A stretch of 29,163 bases of DNA, from positions 1 to 29,163 of the forward strand of contig JALOAM010000020.1 in the NCBI GenBank assembly GCA_023228765.1. The letters run 5' to 3'. This DNA comes from Dehalococcoidia bacterium. GTDB taxonomy: Bacteria; Chloroflexota; Dehalococcoidia; UBA2979. Position 1 is the stretch's first letter. The number at the start of each line of letters is the position of its first letter. The position numbers and the translations under genes were made by a program. The notes beneath the pieces were generated by a model. The model was not told the DNA's origin. It saw nothing but the letters and a program-made list of their open reading frames with translations, and did no database searches. This document shows positions 1 to 7,545 of this stretch, piece after piece.

Positions 1-1
1 C

Positions 2-799
2 CTTCGCGAGATCTACCACCTGGCGTTGAGCATGGCGGAGGAGGTGGGGCGTATCCACCAGGAGCGGCTGCACATGCCGCGCACGGTGGAGGCGAAGTCC
101 TCGCCGTCGGACGCGGTGACCGAGGTGGACCGGGCGTGCGAGGAACTCGTCGTGTCGCGGATCGTCGCGGCGCGGCCGGATGACTCGATCGTGGGCGAGG
201 AGGGGACGAACCGCGTCGGCACCTCGGGGGTGTCGTGGGTGATCGATCCCCTCGATGGGACGGTGAACTACGTCTATCGCCGCGCCGACTTCAGCGTCTC
301 GATCGGTGTCGAGGTGGACGGGGAGCCCTCCGTCGGCGTGGTGTATGACTCGACGCGGGGCGAGATGTTCTCGGCCATCCGAGGCCAAGGCGCGTGGCTG
401 AACGGTGAGCCGATCCGCGTGAGCGAGGTCGCCAACCTCGGCATGGCGCTCACCGGGACGGGGTTCGCCTACGAGGCGGCACAGCGCATCCAGCAGGGCG
501 AGGTGTTCGCGCGCGTGATCGGGCGGGTGCGTGACATCCGCCGAGGCGGCTCCGCGGCCCTCGAGCTGTGCGGGGTGGCCTGCGGCCGGCTGGAGGCGTA
601 CTTCGAGATGGGGCCGAACGCCTGGGACGTGACCGCGGGCATCGTGCTCATCCGCGCGGCGGGCGGCTACATCGAGCGTCTCGACCCGCCGGAGGTGCCG
701 CGCCACCTGTGGCTCGCCGCCGGCACCCGCGACGTCTTCGACGACCTCCGCGCACTGGTGGTCGACGCCACACCGACCCAGGAGACGGCGGCCCGGTAG
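2..799 (+). CDS. Inositol monophosphatase family protein, 5' partial
   Basis: This is probably a Mg2+-dependent sugar-phosphate or inositol-phosphate phosphatase acting in the cytoplasm. The three family signatures are visible, counting from the ATG at 26: GEEG near residues 57-60, the metal-binding DPLDGT at 74-79, and WDVTAG at 200-205 with the third metal-ligand Asp. The frame is open back to position 2, and the residues before the internal ATG (REIYHLALS) continue the N-terminal helix usual for this family. The true start is therefore very likely upstream of the window, and the ATG at 26 is internal. The visible 257 residues plus the extension match the usual length of about 260-270. The substrate cannot be told: myo-inositol-1-phosphate, fructose-1,6-bisphosphate, histidinol phosphate and PAP phosphatases share this fold. 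No partner gene is visible downstream. Confidence 0.88.
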   Translation, partial: LREIYHLALSMAEEVGRIHQERLHMPRTVEAKSSPSDAVTEVDRACEELVVSRIVAARPDDSIVGEEGTNRVGTSGVSWVIDPLDGTVNYVYRRADFSVSIGVEVDGEPSVGVVYDSTRGEMFSAIRGQGAWLNGEPIRVSEVANLGMALTGTGFAYEAAQRIQQGEVFARVIGRVRDIRRGGSAALELCGVACGRLEAYFEMGPNAWDVTAGIVLIRAAGGYIERLDPPEVPRHLWLAAGTRDVFDDLRALVVDATPTQETAAR

Positions 800-901
800 C
801 CGCGCCGCCTCCGAGCGTCCGGTGTACCCTCCGCCGAGCGCCCTCGACGCGTCGAGGTGCTCCAACCGACCACTGACCGAGCCACCGAAGGGCAGGAGCG
901 C

Positions 902-1447
902 ATGCTCCAGGCGATGGGACTCAGCTACCCCGCGATCATCGTGCGGGACATGGAGGACTCGATCCGCTTCTACGAGCGCCTCGGGCTGCGTCCGCTGTAC
1001 GTGGAGCCCAACCGCGACGACCCCGAGTCGATCACGGCGATGCTCTACTGCGGAGGGAACGACACCTTCCTCCAGCTGGTCGGCCCGATGCGCCCCGGCA
1101 CTGTGAACATCGCTGACGCCTCGCCCGGCATCGGGTCGATGCAGTACCTCTCGTTCACAGTCGCCCTCGACCAGATGTCGCAGATCTGGCACGAGATGTC
1201 CTCGTCCGGCGTCCAGGGTTCTGAGCAGATCACCCGTGGCTTCGAGCGCCTCGTGTTCCTCGAAGATCCCAACGGCGTCCTCATCACCCTGACCGCCTGG
1301 GGCGTCGAGCCCCCTCGAGGCATGCCGCGCGCCCTCGTGCTGCAGCGCGCCGCGATGCTCCGCGACCAGGGCGACTCGCCCTACATCGAGGACTCCCACA
1401 TCGAGCAGGCGATCCGCGACGTGGAGGCCGCCCTCCGCGAGGAGTAG
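902..1447 (+). CDS. VOC superfamily (glyoxalase/bleomycin-resistance fold) protein
   Basis: This 181-residue protein has a single VOC-type domain over residues 8-134 and a helical C-terminal tail of about 45 residues. The N-terminal segment AIIVRDMEDSIRFYERLGLR and the end segment LVFLEDPNGVLITL are the usual first and last strands of the paired beta-alpha-beta modules. The usual first metal-ligand His (the SHVA-type motif) is Tyr9 here, so classical glyoxalase I chemistry is doubtful. An alternative GTG start at 857 is possible. The ATG at 902 is preferred because an AGGAG lies just upstream (894-898) and because the fold begins there, although the 3-nt spacer is short. A TACCCT -10-like box at 825-830 could drive it. 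Substrate and pathway are unknown. Confidence 0.8.
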   Translation: MLQAMGLSYPAIIVRDMEDSIRFYERLGLRPLYVEPNRDDPESITAMLYCGGNDTFLQLVGPMRPGTVNIADASPGIGSMQYLSFTVALDQMSQIWHEMSSSGVQGSEQITRGFERLVFLEDPNGVLITLTAWGVEPPRGMPRALVLQRAAMLRDQGDSPYIEDSHIEQAIRDVEAALREE

Positions 1448-1472
1448 CCGTTCCGTGGCGCTCTGACTCCGG

Positions 1473-1511
1473 CCCCCTCGCCCGTGCAGCGGGAGAGGGC
1501 GGGGGTGAGGG
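1473..1511 (+). repeat. Short palindromic intergenic repeat, copy 1
   Basis: The copy is a hairpin with arms of the form CGCCCG/CGGGAG followed by GAGGGCGGGGGTGAGGG. The same core recurs at 1625-1662, inverted at 1717-1754, degenerate at 7625-7656 and at 24500-24538. All copies lie between genes. Translations of such repeats often yield false small ORFs. Confidence 0.75.
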
Positions 1512-1594
1512 TCTGCTCTGGTTGTCTGCCGGACTGCCTCCGGCGCTTCTCCCCTAGCACGGTGTCAGCCTGGTCACGCATCGCCCGTTAGGCC

Positions 1595-1784
1595 CCTTGC
1601 GTTCTGTCCCCTCTCCGGTTCTGACCCCCTCTCCCGGTTTCGGGAGAGGGTTGGGGTGAGGGGCCCTTCCGGATCTGCTTCGCGACCGTCCGAGGGGTAT
1701 TGGGATGCAGATGTGACCCTCACCCCCGCCCTCTCCCGAAACCGGGAGAGGGGGTCAGAACCGGAGAGGGGACAGAACGCAAGG
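1595..1784. repeat. Long inverted repeat: two 68-bp arms around a 54-bp loop
   Basis: The left arm is 1595-1662 and the right arm 1717-1784. They are reverse complements over 68 bp except for a two-base difference (TT at 1651-1652 against CG-type bases on the other arm). Each arm contains one copy of the window's short palindromic repeat (1625-1662 and 1717-1754) plus a unique 30-bp extension. The whole resembles a BIME-like pair of REP elements, and as RNA it would fold into a very long hairpin. With copy 1 it fills the gap 1448-1825 between two convergent genes. No gene was seen in that gap. Confidence 0.85.
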
Positions 1785-1825
1785 GAGGCGAAGGGGGGCG
1801 CGGCGAGTATCGCCACACCCTTGGG

Positions 1826-2362
1826 CTACTCGCGCCACTCCACCGGCGCGGCCCCTCGCTTCGGAGCGACCGGCTCTGTCGCCTCCGCGGAGCCGAGGTA
1901 GACCAGCGCGACGATGCGGTCGCCCTCCGCGAGGCCGAGGTGGGCGAACGCGGCGGGCGAGGTCGCCATGTTGCCGGTGCTCCACTTCGCGGCGAGTCCC
2001 TCGGCCTGCGCGGCGAGGAGGAGGTTCTGCACGGCCGCGCAGGTCGCGCCGTAGTCCTCCAGGTCGCGCTCGGGGTTGTCGGGGGAGCCGTGCTGCGCGA
2101 CGACGATGAGGACGGGGGCGCGGACGACCTTCGTGCGGAGGGCCTCGATGGCCTTGTCGGAGTCGAGGTTGGGGACGAAGACTTCGCCGAAGCGGGTGCG
2201 CGCGTCGTCCTGGAGGACGAAGAAGCGCCACGGCTCCGTGAGGCGGTGGTTCGGCGCCCACGTGGCCGCCTCGATGATCCGTTCGAGGACCTCGCGGGGT
2301 GGGGCGTCAGGACCGAAGGTCTTCGCCGAGCGGCGGTGGCGGAGTGCGTCGTAGATCTCCAT
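1826..2362 (-). CDS. Nitroreductase family FMN-dependent oxidoreductase
   Basis: This is a 178-residue single-domain nitroreductase, probably reducing a nitro, quinone or enone substrate with NAD(P)H and bound FMN in the cytoplasm. The N-terminal RHRRSAKTF (residues 8-16) is the FMN phosphate-binding signature, and the following AATWAPNH and EPWRFFVL are typical of the YdjA-like branch. The C-terminal half shows GLAAKWSTG and the conserved glycine-rich MATSPAAFAHLGL region. The ATG at 2362 has a CGGAGG ribosome-binding site about 5 nt upstream. It is divergent from the SelW-like gene at 2463, and the shared upstream region carries two direct repeats. The physiological substrate is unknown. 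Confidence 0.88.
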   Translation of the reverse strand: MEIYDALRHRRSAKTFGPDAPPREVLERIIEAATWAPNHRLTEPWRFFVLQDDARTRFGEVFVPNLDSDKAIEALRTKVVRAPVLIVVAQHGSPDNPERDLEDYGATCAAVQNLLLAAQAEGLAAKWSTGNMATSPAAFAHLGLAEGDRIVALVYLGSAEATEPVAPKRGAAPVEWRE

Positions 2363-2374
2363 GCGGCCTCCGAG

Positions 2375-2422
2375 GGTCGTGTCAGGATGCTGGTGAGCAA
2401 CGCGTGGTCGTGTTCAGGATGC
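2375..2422. promoter_or_regulatory. Direct repeat in divergent promoter region (operator candidate)
   Basis: GGTCGTGTCAGGATGC (2375-2390) recurs as GGTCGTGTTCAGGATGC (2406-2422), offset by about 31 bp, which is close to three helical turns. The pair lies between the divergent nitroreductase and SelW-like starts. A -10-like TAGGAT for the plus-strand gene follows at 2436-2441. It could be a tandem binding site for a regulator of both genes. No known regulator motif was recognised. Confidence 0.45.
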
Positions 2423-2462
2423 GTGCCGGCAACGGTAGGATCACAGCCGAAGGAACGTGCAC

Positions 2463-2792
2463 ATGCCGACAAACCCCATCAATCCGGACGCTACCGCCCG
2501 CGTCGAGATCGAATACTGCGCTCGCTGCGGGTTCCTGCCGCGCGCCGCGTGGCTCGCGCAAGAGCTCCTCAACACGTTCGCCCTCGAACTCCGCGAGCTG
2601 GCGCTGGTGCCCGGGCAGGGCGGCATCCTTGAGGTCCGCGTGGACGGCGAGGTCATCTACAACCGCAAGGATGACGAGGGGTTCGTCGACCCTAAGGTGG
2701 TGAAGCAGGCGATCCGCGACCGCATCGCGCCGGGCCGTTCGTTGGGCCACTCCGACAAGGGTCGAGCCGACACCGCCGCCGTGGACCAGTAG
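2463..2792 (+). CDS. SelW/SelT/SelH (Rdx) family thioredoxin-like protein
   Basis: This small redox protein (109 residues) has the Rdx fold. It begins with the family's first strand, VEIEYCARCGF (residues 14-24), where CxxC replaces the selenocysteine motif CxxU of animal SelW. It continues with a helix (WLAQELLNTF) and the conserved GGILEVRVDGEVIYNRK hairpin (about 53-69). Members are thought to be thiol oxidoreductases, and the partner is unknown. The ATG at 2463 is preferred over the in-frame GTG at 2457 because AAGGA at 2450-2454 sits 8 nt upstream of the ATG but only 2 nt from the GTG. The divergent flavin nitroreductase next door makes a shared redox-stress role plausible, but this is inference. 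Confidence 0.85.
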   Translation: MPTNPINPDATARVEIEYCARCGFLPRAAWLAQELLNTFALELRELALVPGQGGILEVRVDGEVIYNRKDDEGFVDPKVVKQAIRDRIAPGRSLGHSDKGRADTAAVDQ

Positions 2793-2872
2793 CCCCACGT
2801 CCTGCCGCGCGATCGCTATCCTCGCGCCTCACGAGCGCGCTCGGACAGTCCCGGCGCCGAGGAGGGTGAGCG

Positions 2873-3667
2873 ATGCGACACGACGAGGGCGACTTCACCG
2901 GCGAGCGCGGACTCCGCATCTACTGGCAGTGCTGGCTCCCCGACGACGCGCCCCGCGCCATCCTCCTCGTCGCGCACGGCTACGCCGAGCACTCCGGCCG
3001 CTACGGCAACCTCGTCGACTACTTCGTGCCGAAGGGGTTCGCGATCTACGCGCTGGACCACCGTGGCCACGGCAAGTCCGAGGGCAACCGTGTCGAGATC
3101 CTCGACTACGACGACTACCTCCGCGACCTGAAGACGTTCTACGACCTCGTGCGGCAGCGACAGCAGGAGCCGCTCTTCCTCGTCGGGCACTCGATGGGCG
3201 GCGGCATCGCCACGGCCTACGCGATCAAACACCAGGCCGAGCTCGACGGTCTCGTCCTCTCCGGCAGCGGCATCCAGCTCCCCGACCGTCCGAGGATGCA
3301 GCGCCCCGCCAACCTCGAACTGGCCGACACGCTGAGCCGCGACCCACAGGTCGCCGAGGACTACCGCAACGACCCGCTCGTCTACCTCGGCGAGCGCCCT
3401 CAGACGACGTTGGACGCGATGCGCGGCATCCCCGAGCGCACGGCGGAGGGCGCCCGCACGCTCACCCTCCCGCTTCTCGTGATGGTGGGCGACGCCTCAC
3501 CCCTCGGCGAGGGCCCTCGCGGCCAGGACCTGCACGACACCGCCGCCAGCGCCGTGAAGCGGATCCACCACTACCCGGACCTCCTCCACGAGATCTTCAA
3601 CGAGCCCGAGCACCGCGAGGTGATGGCAGACATGGAGCGCTGGCTCGAGGAGCGATTGGCGGAATAG
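2873..3667 (+). CDS. Alpha/beta hydrolase, monoacylglycerol lipase-like
   Basis: This 264-residue serine hydrolase of the monoglyceride lipase/lysophospholipase branch (Hydrolase_4) probably cleaves acylglycerol esters. Visible features are the oxyanion-hole segment HGYAEHSGRY (35-44), the LDHRGHGKSEG strand (61-71), the nucleophile elbow GHSMGG with Ser107, and LLHEIFNEP with the catalytic His239. The acid region reads GDASPL (206-211), where family members usually have a GxADxL-like motif, so Asp appears shifted by two residues and Ser209 sits at the usual Asp position. Activity may persist with Asp207, but this is uncertain. A strong GGAGG precedes the ATG. The gene stands alone, and a TATCCT box near 2817 is a possible -10. 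Confidence 0.87.
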   Translation: MRHDEGDFTGERGLRIYWQCWLPDDAPRAILLVAHGYAEHSGRYGNLVDYFVPKGFAIYALDHRGHGKSEGNRVEILDYDDYLRDLKTFYDLVRQRQQEPLFLVGHSMGGGIATAYAIKHQAELDGLVLSGSGIQLPDRPRMQRPANLELADTLSRDPQVAEDYRNDPLVYLGERPQTTLDAMRGIPERTAEGARTLTLPLLVMVGDASPLGEGPRGQDLHDTAASAVKRIHHYPDLLHEIFNEPEHREVMADMERWLEERLAE

Positions 3668-3806
3668 ACGCGGAGCACGCTGTCGAGGGACCCTTGTCTC
3701 TGGGGCCCTGCGACGGCGTCGCTGGCGGATGGTCACCTCATCCTGTCGTGATGGGTGTGCCCGAGTCGGATTGCCGCTGGGTCAGCGTTCGTGTGCCATC
3801 GAGCCG

Positions 3807-3835
3807 TTCGCGATGCGTTGGGGGACGCCTAATCT
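3807..3835 (+). promoter_or_regulatory. Possible promoter for the DUF3800 gene
   Basis: TAATCT at 3830-3835 is a good -10 match. A poor -35 (TTCGCG, 3807-3812) lies 17 nt upstream. Transcription would start near 3842, which supports a start codon downstream of that point. The remainder of the 3668-3861 gap shows nothing else recognisable. Confidence 0.35.
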
Positions 3836-3861
3836 CGCCGCGCGGGGACGGCGGAAGACGG

Positions 3862-4521
3862 TTGGCTCGTTTTCACTTATTTGCTGACGAGTCGGGGAAC
3901 TTCGACTTCTCTCGGAACGTCGGCGCTTCGCGCTACTTCATCCTGACCGCCGTCACGTTCTTCGACGATCGGTCGACCTGCCGGGACCTCGAAGCACTGC
4001 GCTACGACCTCGCGTGGCGTGGGATCGACCATCCAGGCCCCTTCCATGCGACCGAGGACTCGCAGCGGATTCGCGACGAGGTGTTCGCGATACTCGCGCC
4101 TCATCGATTCCGCGTGGACGCGCTGATCATGGAGAAGAGCAAGGCGCAGCCACACCTTCGTGCAGAGGAGACGGTCTTCTATCGGTACGCATGGTGGCTG
4201 CTGATGCGACATGTCGCTCGAACAATTGCTCGTCCGCCGGACGAGTTGCTGGTGGTCGCCGCATCGATCGGTACCCGAAAGCGTCGTGATGGCTTCCACA
4301 GTGCCGTGCGTCGAGTCATGCACCAGGTCCTGCCTGACCTCTCGATGCGGACCGCCGCCTGGCGCGACGACGTCGACACAGGTCTACAGGTCGCGGACTA
4401 CTGTGCGTGGGCATTGAAGCGGAAGTGGGAGGACGGGGACCTGCGGTCGTATGTCCTCATCGAGGACAAGATCAGGTCGGAGTTTGATGTCTTCCGTGCT
4501 GGAACTCGTCACTACTACTGA
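3862..4521 (+). CDS. DUF3800 domain-containing protein
   Basis: This 219-residue protein of unknown function has the hallmarks of DUF3800. The N-terminal strand FHLFADESGNF carries the DES motif (Asp9-Glu10), and the C-terminal helix LQVADYCAWAL carries the QxAD motif (Gln176, Asp179). Such spaced acidic residues suggest an RNase H-like metal site, but this is inference. The frame is open far upstream only because it shadows the hydrolase gene in another frame. An ATG at 3751 would add a 37-residue basic tail not expected in the family. The TTG at 3862 places the DES motif at its usual distance from the N-terminus and follows a TAATCT box. DUF3800 genes are often seen in mobile or defence-rich regions, and this one stands alone beside a structured element. 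Confidence 0.75.
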   Translation: MARFHLFADESGNFDFSRNVGASRYFILTAVTFFDDRSTCRDLEALRYDLAWRGIDHPGPFHATEDSQRIRDEVFAILAPHRFRVDALIMEKSKAQPHLRAEETVFYRYAWWLLMRHVARTIARPPDELLVVAASIGTRKRRDGFHSAVRRVMHQVLPDLSMRTAAWRDDVDTGLQVADYCAWALKRKWEDGDLRSYVLIEDKIRSEFDVFRAGTRHYY

Positions 4522-4544
4522 CGAGTGTCGCAGGGCGTGAAGAC

Positions 4545-4595
4545 GGGCCGCCTATCCCCGAGGGGAAGAGCCCAGGGGCTCTTATCGGACGGCCC
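4545..4595. other. 51-nt three-way-junction structure (unknown RNA or bidirectional terminator)
   Basis: The outer stem is GGGCCG (4545-4550) with CGGCCC (4590-4595), extendable by two pairs across a bulged A. It encloses two hairpins: CCCC-GA-GGGG (4556-4565) and AAGAGCCC-AG-GGGCTCTT (4566-4583). It lies between the convergent DUF3800 and valS stop codons and folds equally on either strand. No U-tract follows on either side, so it is not a classical terminator. It could be a Rho-dependent or bidirectional transcript end, or a small structured RNA. Confidence 0.5.
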
Positions 4596-4654
4596 TATAC
4601 CTGTTCCCAGTCTATAGCAGGGTGGCCAGCGCAACCACCATGCTCATCTGGCAC

Positions 4655-7432
4655 TCACCCCATCTCAGCCAGTGACGCGCGCAACCCGTCGAGGCGGCCG
4701 CGGGCCGTGTCGAGGCGTTCGCGCTCCTTCGCCACGACGGCTTCCGGGGCCTTCGAGGTGAACGACTCGTTGGCGAGCTTGGACTCCTGGCGGGCGACCT
4801 CGGCCTCGGCTTCGGCGATCTGCTTCTGGAGGCGCTCGCGTTCCGCGGCGAGGTCGAAGAGGCCGGCCATGGGGAGGACGACCTGGCCGACCGCGAGTAC
4901 CGAGGTGACGACCCCCTCCGTGGGGGCGTCGGCGGGCGAGGCGACGACGTGCAGCGGACGGACGCGGGCGAGGGCCTCGATCGACGGGGCGAGGGCGCGC
5001 GCGGTCTCCTCGGCGTCGCCGCCGACGATGTAGCACTCCACCCAGCGGCCGGCGTCGACGCGCTTCTCGGCGCGGACGTTGCGGATCGCGCGCACGAACT
5101 CCTGCACCGCGCCCAGCTGGCGCTCCGCCTCTGCGTCTTTCCTCGACGGCTGCGGGCGCGAGGCGCCCGTCGCGATGTTCGAGGCGACGAGCCGCGCGGC
5201 GGTGTCGCCCGGCTGGGCGAGGGCCTCGGACGCTGCGGGCTGGGGGTAGGCGGCGACCATGAGGGCGATCGCGCCGTCCGGGTCCGGGCGGACGGCGTTG
5301 AGGCGCTGCCAGATCTCCTCGGTCACAAAGGGCATGAACGGGTGCAGCAGCCGGAGGATCGAGTCGAGGGTGTGGACGAGCACGGGGATCGCCGTGCGGT
5401 CTCCCGCGCGGACGCGCACCTTCGACAGCTCGATGTACCAGTCCGCGAACTCGTCCCAGAAGAAGTCGCGCGCCTGGCGCACCGCCTCGGACAGCTCGAA
5501 CGCGCGCATGAGGCGGTCGATGTCCTCCGTCACCGTGTCGAGGCGGCTGAGGATCCAGCGGTCCTCGATCGCCCCCGTCCCGGGCGCGGGGAGGGTGAGG
5601 TCGTCGCCCGGCTCGACCATCTGGAGGACGAAGCGCGAGGCGTTCCACAGCTTGTTGGCGAGGTTGCGGCTGGCCTCCACGCGGTCGTCCGTGATCCGCT
5701 GGTCGTTGCCCGGGCTGGTGCCGGAGAGGAGCGCGAAGCGGAGGGCGTCCGTGCCGAACTTCTCCGAGATCGTCAGCGGGTCGACGACGTTGCCCTTCGA
5801 CTTCGACATCTTCTGGCCGTCCGGCGCACGGACGAGGCCGTGGAGGTAGACCGTCTCGAAGGGGACCTGCCCGTCCATGTTGTAGAGCGAGAGCATCACC
5901 ATCCGGGCGACCCAGAAGAAGATGATGTCGTACCCGGTCTCCATGACCTGCGTGGGGTAGAACTTCGCCAGTTCCGGCGTCTGTTCCGGCCAGCCAAGCG
6001 TGGAGTGCGGCCACAGGCCCGAGGAGAACCAGGTGTCCAGGGTGTCCTCGTCCTGGCGGATCTCCGCGGAGCCACAGTGCTCGCACGTCGTCGGGGTCTG
6101 GATGGCGACCGTGACGCCCTCGCAGGCGTCGCAGTACCAGACGGGGATGCGGTGGCCCCACCAGATCTGGCGGGAGATGCACCAGTCGCGGATGTTCTCC
6201 ATCCAGTGCAGGTAGACGCGCTCGAAGCGTTCCGGGACGAACTTGATCCGCCCGCTGGTCACCGCCTCGATCGAGGGCACCGCGAGGGTCTTCGCGTCCA
6301 CCCACCACTGCATTGAGATCAGCGGCTCCACGATCGTGCCGCTGCGCTGACAGTGGCCGACCGGGTGGGTGTACGGCTCCTCCTTCTCGAGGCGTCCCGC
6401 CTCCTGGAGGTCCTTCACCACCGCCTTGCGCGCCTCGAAGCGGTCCATGTCCTGGTACCGGCCGGACAGCTCGTTCATCGTGCCGTCCGGGTTCATGATC
6501 GAGATGATCTCGAGCCCGTGACGCTCGCCGATCTCGAAGTCGACCGGGTCGTGGCCGGGCGTCACCTTGAGGGCGCCTGAGCCGCCCTCGATCTGGACGG
6601 CGGCGTCCGCCACGATCGGCACGAGGCGCCCGTTCGTCGGGACGGTCGCGCGCAGGCCGACCAGGTGGCGATAGCGGTCGTCCTCCGGGTTCACGGCGAC
6701 GGCGGTGTCCGCTGGGATCGTCTCCGGGCGAGTCGTCGCGATGATGATGTCCTCGCCGGTCGGGTTGCCCTCGGCGTCCGCGATCGCGTAACGGACGTGC
6801 CAGAACGCGCCGGGCTCGTCCTCGTACTCGACCTCGATGTCGGAGATGGCGGAGCCGCAGTCCACGCACCAGTTGATGAGGCGCTCGGCGCGGTAGATCA
6901 GGCCGTCGTCGAACAGGTGCTTGAACGTCGTGCGGACGGAGAGCTCGCGGTCCTCGTCCATCGTGAACGCCTCGCGCGACCAGTCCGCCGAGGCCCCCAG
7001 CCGCCGGTGCTGCACGGCGATGCGGCTCCGGCTCTTCCGGACGAACTCCCACGTGCGGTCCAGGAACGCCTCGCGCCCAATGTCGTGCCGCGAGATCCCC
7101 TCGCGGGCGAGGTCGCGCTCGATGATCGCGTTCACGGCGATGGCGGCGTGGTCCACGCCCGGCTGCCAGAGGGTGTCGTCGCCCAGCATCCGGTGCCACC
7201 GCGTGAGAGAGTCCTCGATCGCGGTGGTGAGGGCGTGCCCCATGTGCAGCTCACCGGTGAGGTTCGGCGGCGGCATGATGATGCAGAACGGTGGCGAGTC
7301 CGGCGTCCGCCCGCCCGAGGGCTTGAAGAACCCGCTGCTCTCCCACCACTCGTACAGCGCTTCCTCGACGGCCGAGGGCTCGTACGCGGACGCCATGTCT
7401 GCCGGGTTCAGTCCGTCTCGCGTGCTGGTCAT
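4655..7432 (-). CDS. valS: Valine--tRNA ligase
   Basis: This class Ia synthetase charges tRNA-Val with valine and edits mischarged threonine. At 925 residues it is full length. The HIGH signature reads HMGH at residues 63-66 after PPPNLTGEL. The CP1 editing domain contains TTRPET (233-238). A zinc-binding-like set Cys434/437/450/453 precedes DTLDTWFSSGLWP, and KMSKS is at 541-545. An anticodon-binding domain and the C-terminal coiled-coil arm (about 860-925, rich in Arg, Glu and Ala) complete the bacterial architecture. The ATG at 7432 has a GAGGA about 5 nt upstream. An in-frame ATG 12 codons later is a less likely start. Transcription is probably controlled by the leader-peptide attenuator at 7475-7577. 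The gene is convergent with DUF3800. Confidence 0.97.
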   Translation of the reverse strand: MTSTRDGLNPADMASAYEPSAVEEALYEWWESSGFFKPSGGRTPDSPPFCIIMPPPNLTGELHMGHALTTAIEDSLTRWHRMLGDDTLWQPGVDHAAIAVNAIIERDLAREGISRHDIGREAFLDRTWEFVRKSRSRIAVQHRRLGASADWSREAFTMDEDRELSVRTTFKHLFDDGLIYRAERLINWCVDCGSAISDIEVEYEDEPGAFWHVRYAIADAEGNPTGEDIIIATTRPETIPADTAVAVNPEDDRYRHLVGLRATVPTNGRLVPIVADAAVQIEGGSGALKVTPGHDPVDFEIGERHGLEIISIMNPDGTMNELSGRYQDMDRFEARKAVVKDLQEAGRLEKEEPYTHPVGHCQRSGTIVEPLISMQWWVDAKTLAVPSIEAVTSGRIKFVPERFERVYLHWMENIRDWCISRQIWWGHRIPVWYCDACEGVTVAIQTPTTCEHCGSAEIRQDEDTLDTWFSSGLWPHSTLGWPEQTPELAKFYPTQVMETGYDIIFFWVARMVMLSLYNMDGQVPFETVYLHGLVRAPDGQKMSKSKGNVVDPLTISEKFGTDALRFALLSGTSPGNDQRITDDRVEASRNLANKLWNASRFVLQMVEPGDDLTLPAPGTGAIEDRWILSRLDTVTEDIDRLMRAFELSEAVRQARDFFWDEFADWYIELSKVRVRAGDRTAIPVLVHTLDSILRLLHPFMPFVTEEIWQRLNAVRPDPDGAIALMVAAYPQPAASEALAQPGDTAARLVASNIATGASRPQPSRKDAEAERQLGAVQEFVRAIRNVRAEKRVDAGRWVECYIVGGDAEETARALAPSIEALARVRPLHVVASPADAPTEGVVTSVLAVGQVVLPMAGLFDLAAERERLQKQIAEAEAEVARQESKLANESFTSKAPEAVVAKERERLDTARGRLDGLRASLAEMG

Positions 7433-7474
7433 GGGAATCCTCGCTCAGTGCGCCCTCAGTGGGGGTCGGGCAAC

Positions 7475-7499
7475 AAAAACGCCCCGGCGTCCGGGGCGT
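7475..7499 (-). terminator. Intrinsic terminator in the valS leader (attenuator)
   Basis: Read on the minus strand, a perfect 9-bp G+C-rich stem (arms 7491-7499 and 7479-7487, loop of 3 nt) is followed by TTTTTGTT. It lies 42 bp before the valS ATG and downstream of the Val-rich leader ORF, so it would abort transcription before valS unless prevented. Confidence 0.88.
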
Positions 7500-7545
7500 G
7501 CGGCAGGTGGTGGCGCGACCTCGCTAGAGGGCGCCCTCCTGCCGC
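7500..7545 (-). promoter_or_regulatory. Pre-terminator stem of the valS attenuator
   Basis: On the minus-strand transcript GCGGCAGG (7545-7538), which begins six nucleotides after the last Val codon and lies inside the leader ORF, is perfectly complementary to CCTGCCGC (7507-7500), immediately before the terminator. A ribosome stalled on the Val codons would cover the first arm. A possible antiterminator contact is GGGCG in the late leader codons with CGCCC of the terminator's 5' arm. That part is uncertain. Confidence 0.6.

Noticed and set aside
857..901. GTG start at 857 for the VOC gene
   Set aside because: The ATG at 902 is just downstream of an AGGAG and is where the fold begins. The extra residues are not VOC-like.
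1574..1901. Small open frames across the inverted repeat, with products containing LTPTLSRNRERG-like text
   Set aside because: They are translations of the palindromic repeat on both strands, a known source of false genes.
2866..3861. The first part of the long plus-strand frame that ends in DUF3800
   Set aside because: It overlaps the well-supported hydrolase gene in another frame, has an Arg/Pro-rich shadow composition, and the DUF3800 domain only starts near 3862.
4949..6316. A 455-codon plus-strand open frame opposite valS
   Set aside because: It is antisense to valS in the usual high-GC shadow frame, is rich in Arg, Gly, Val and Asp, and has no recognisable motif.
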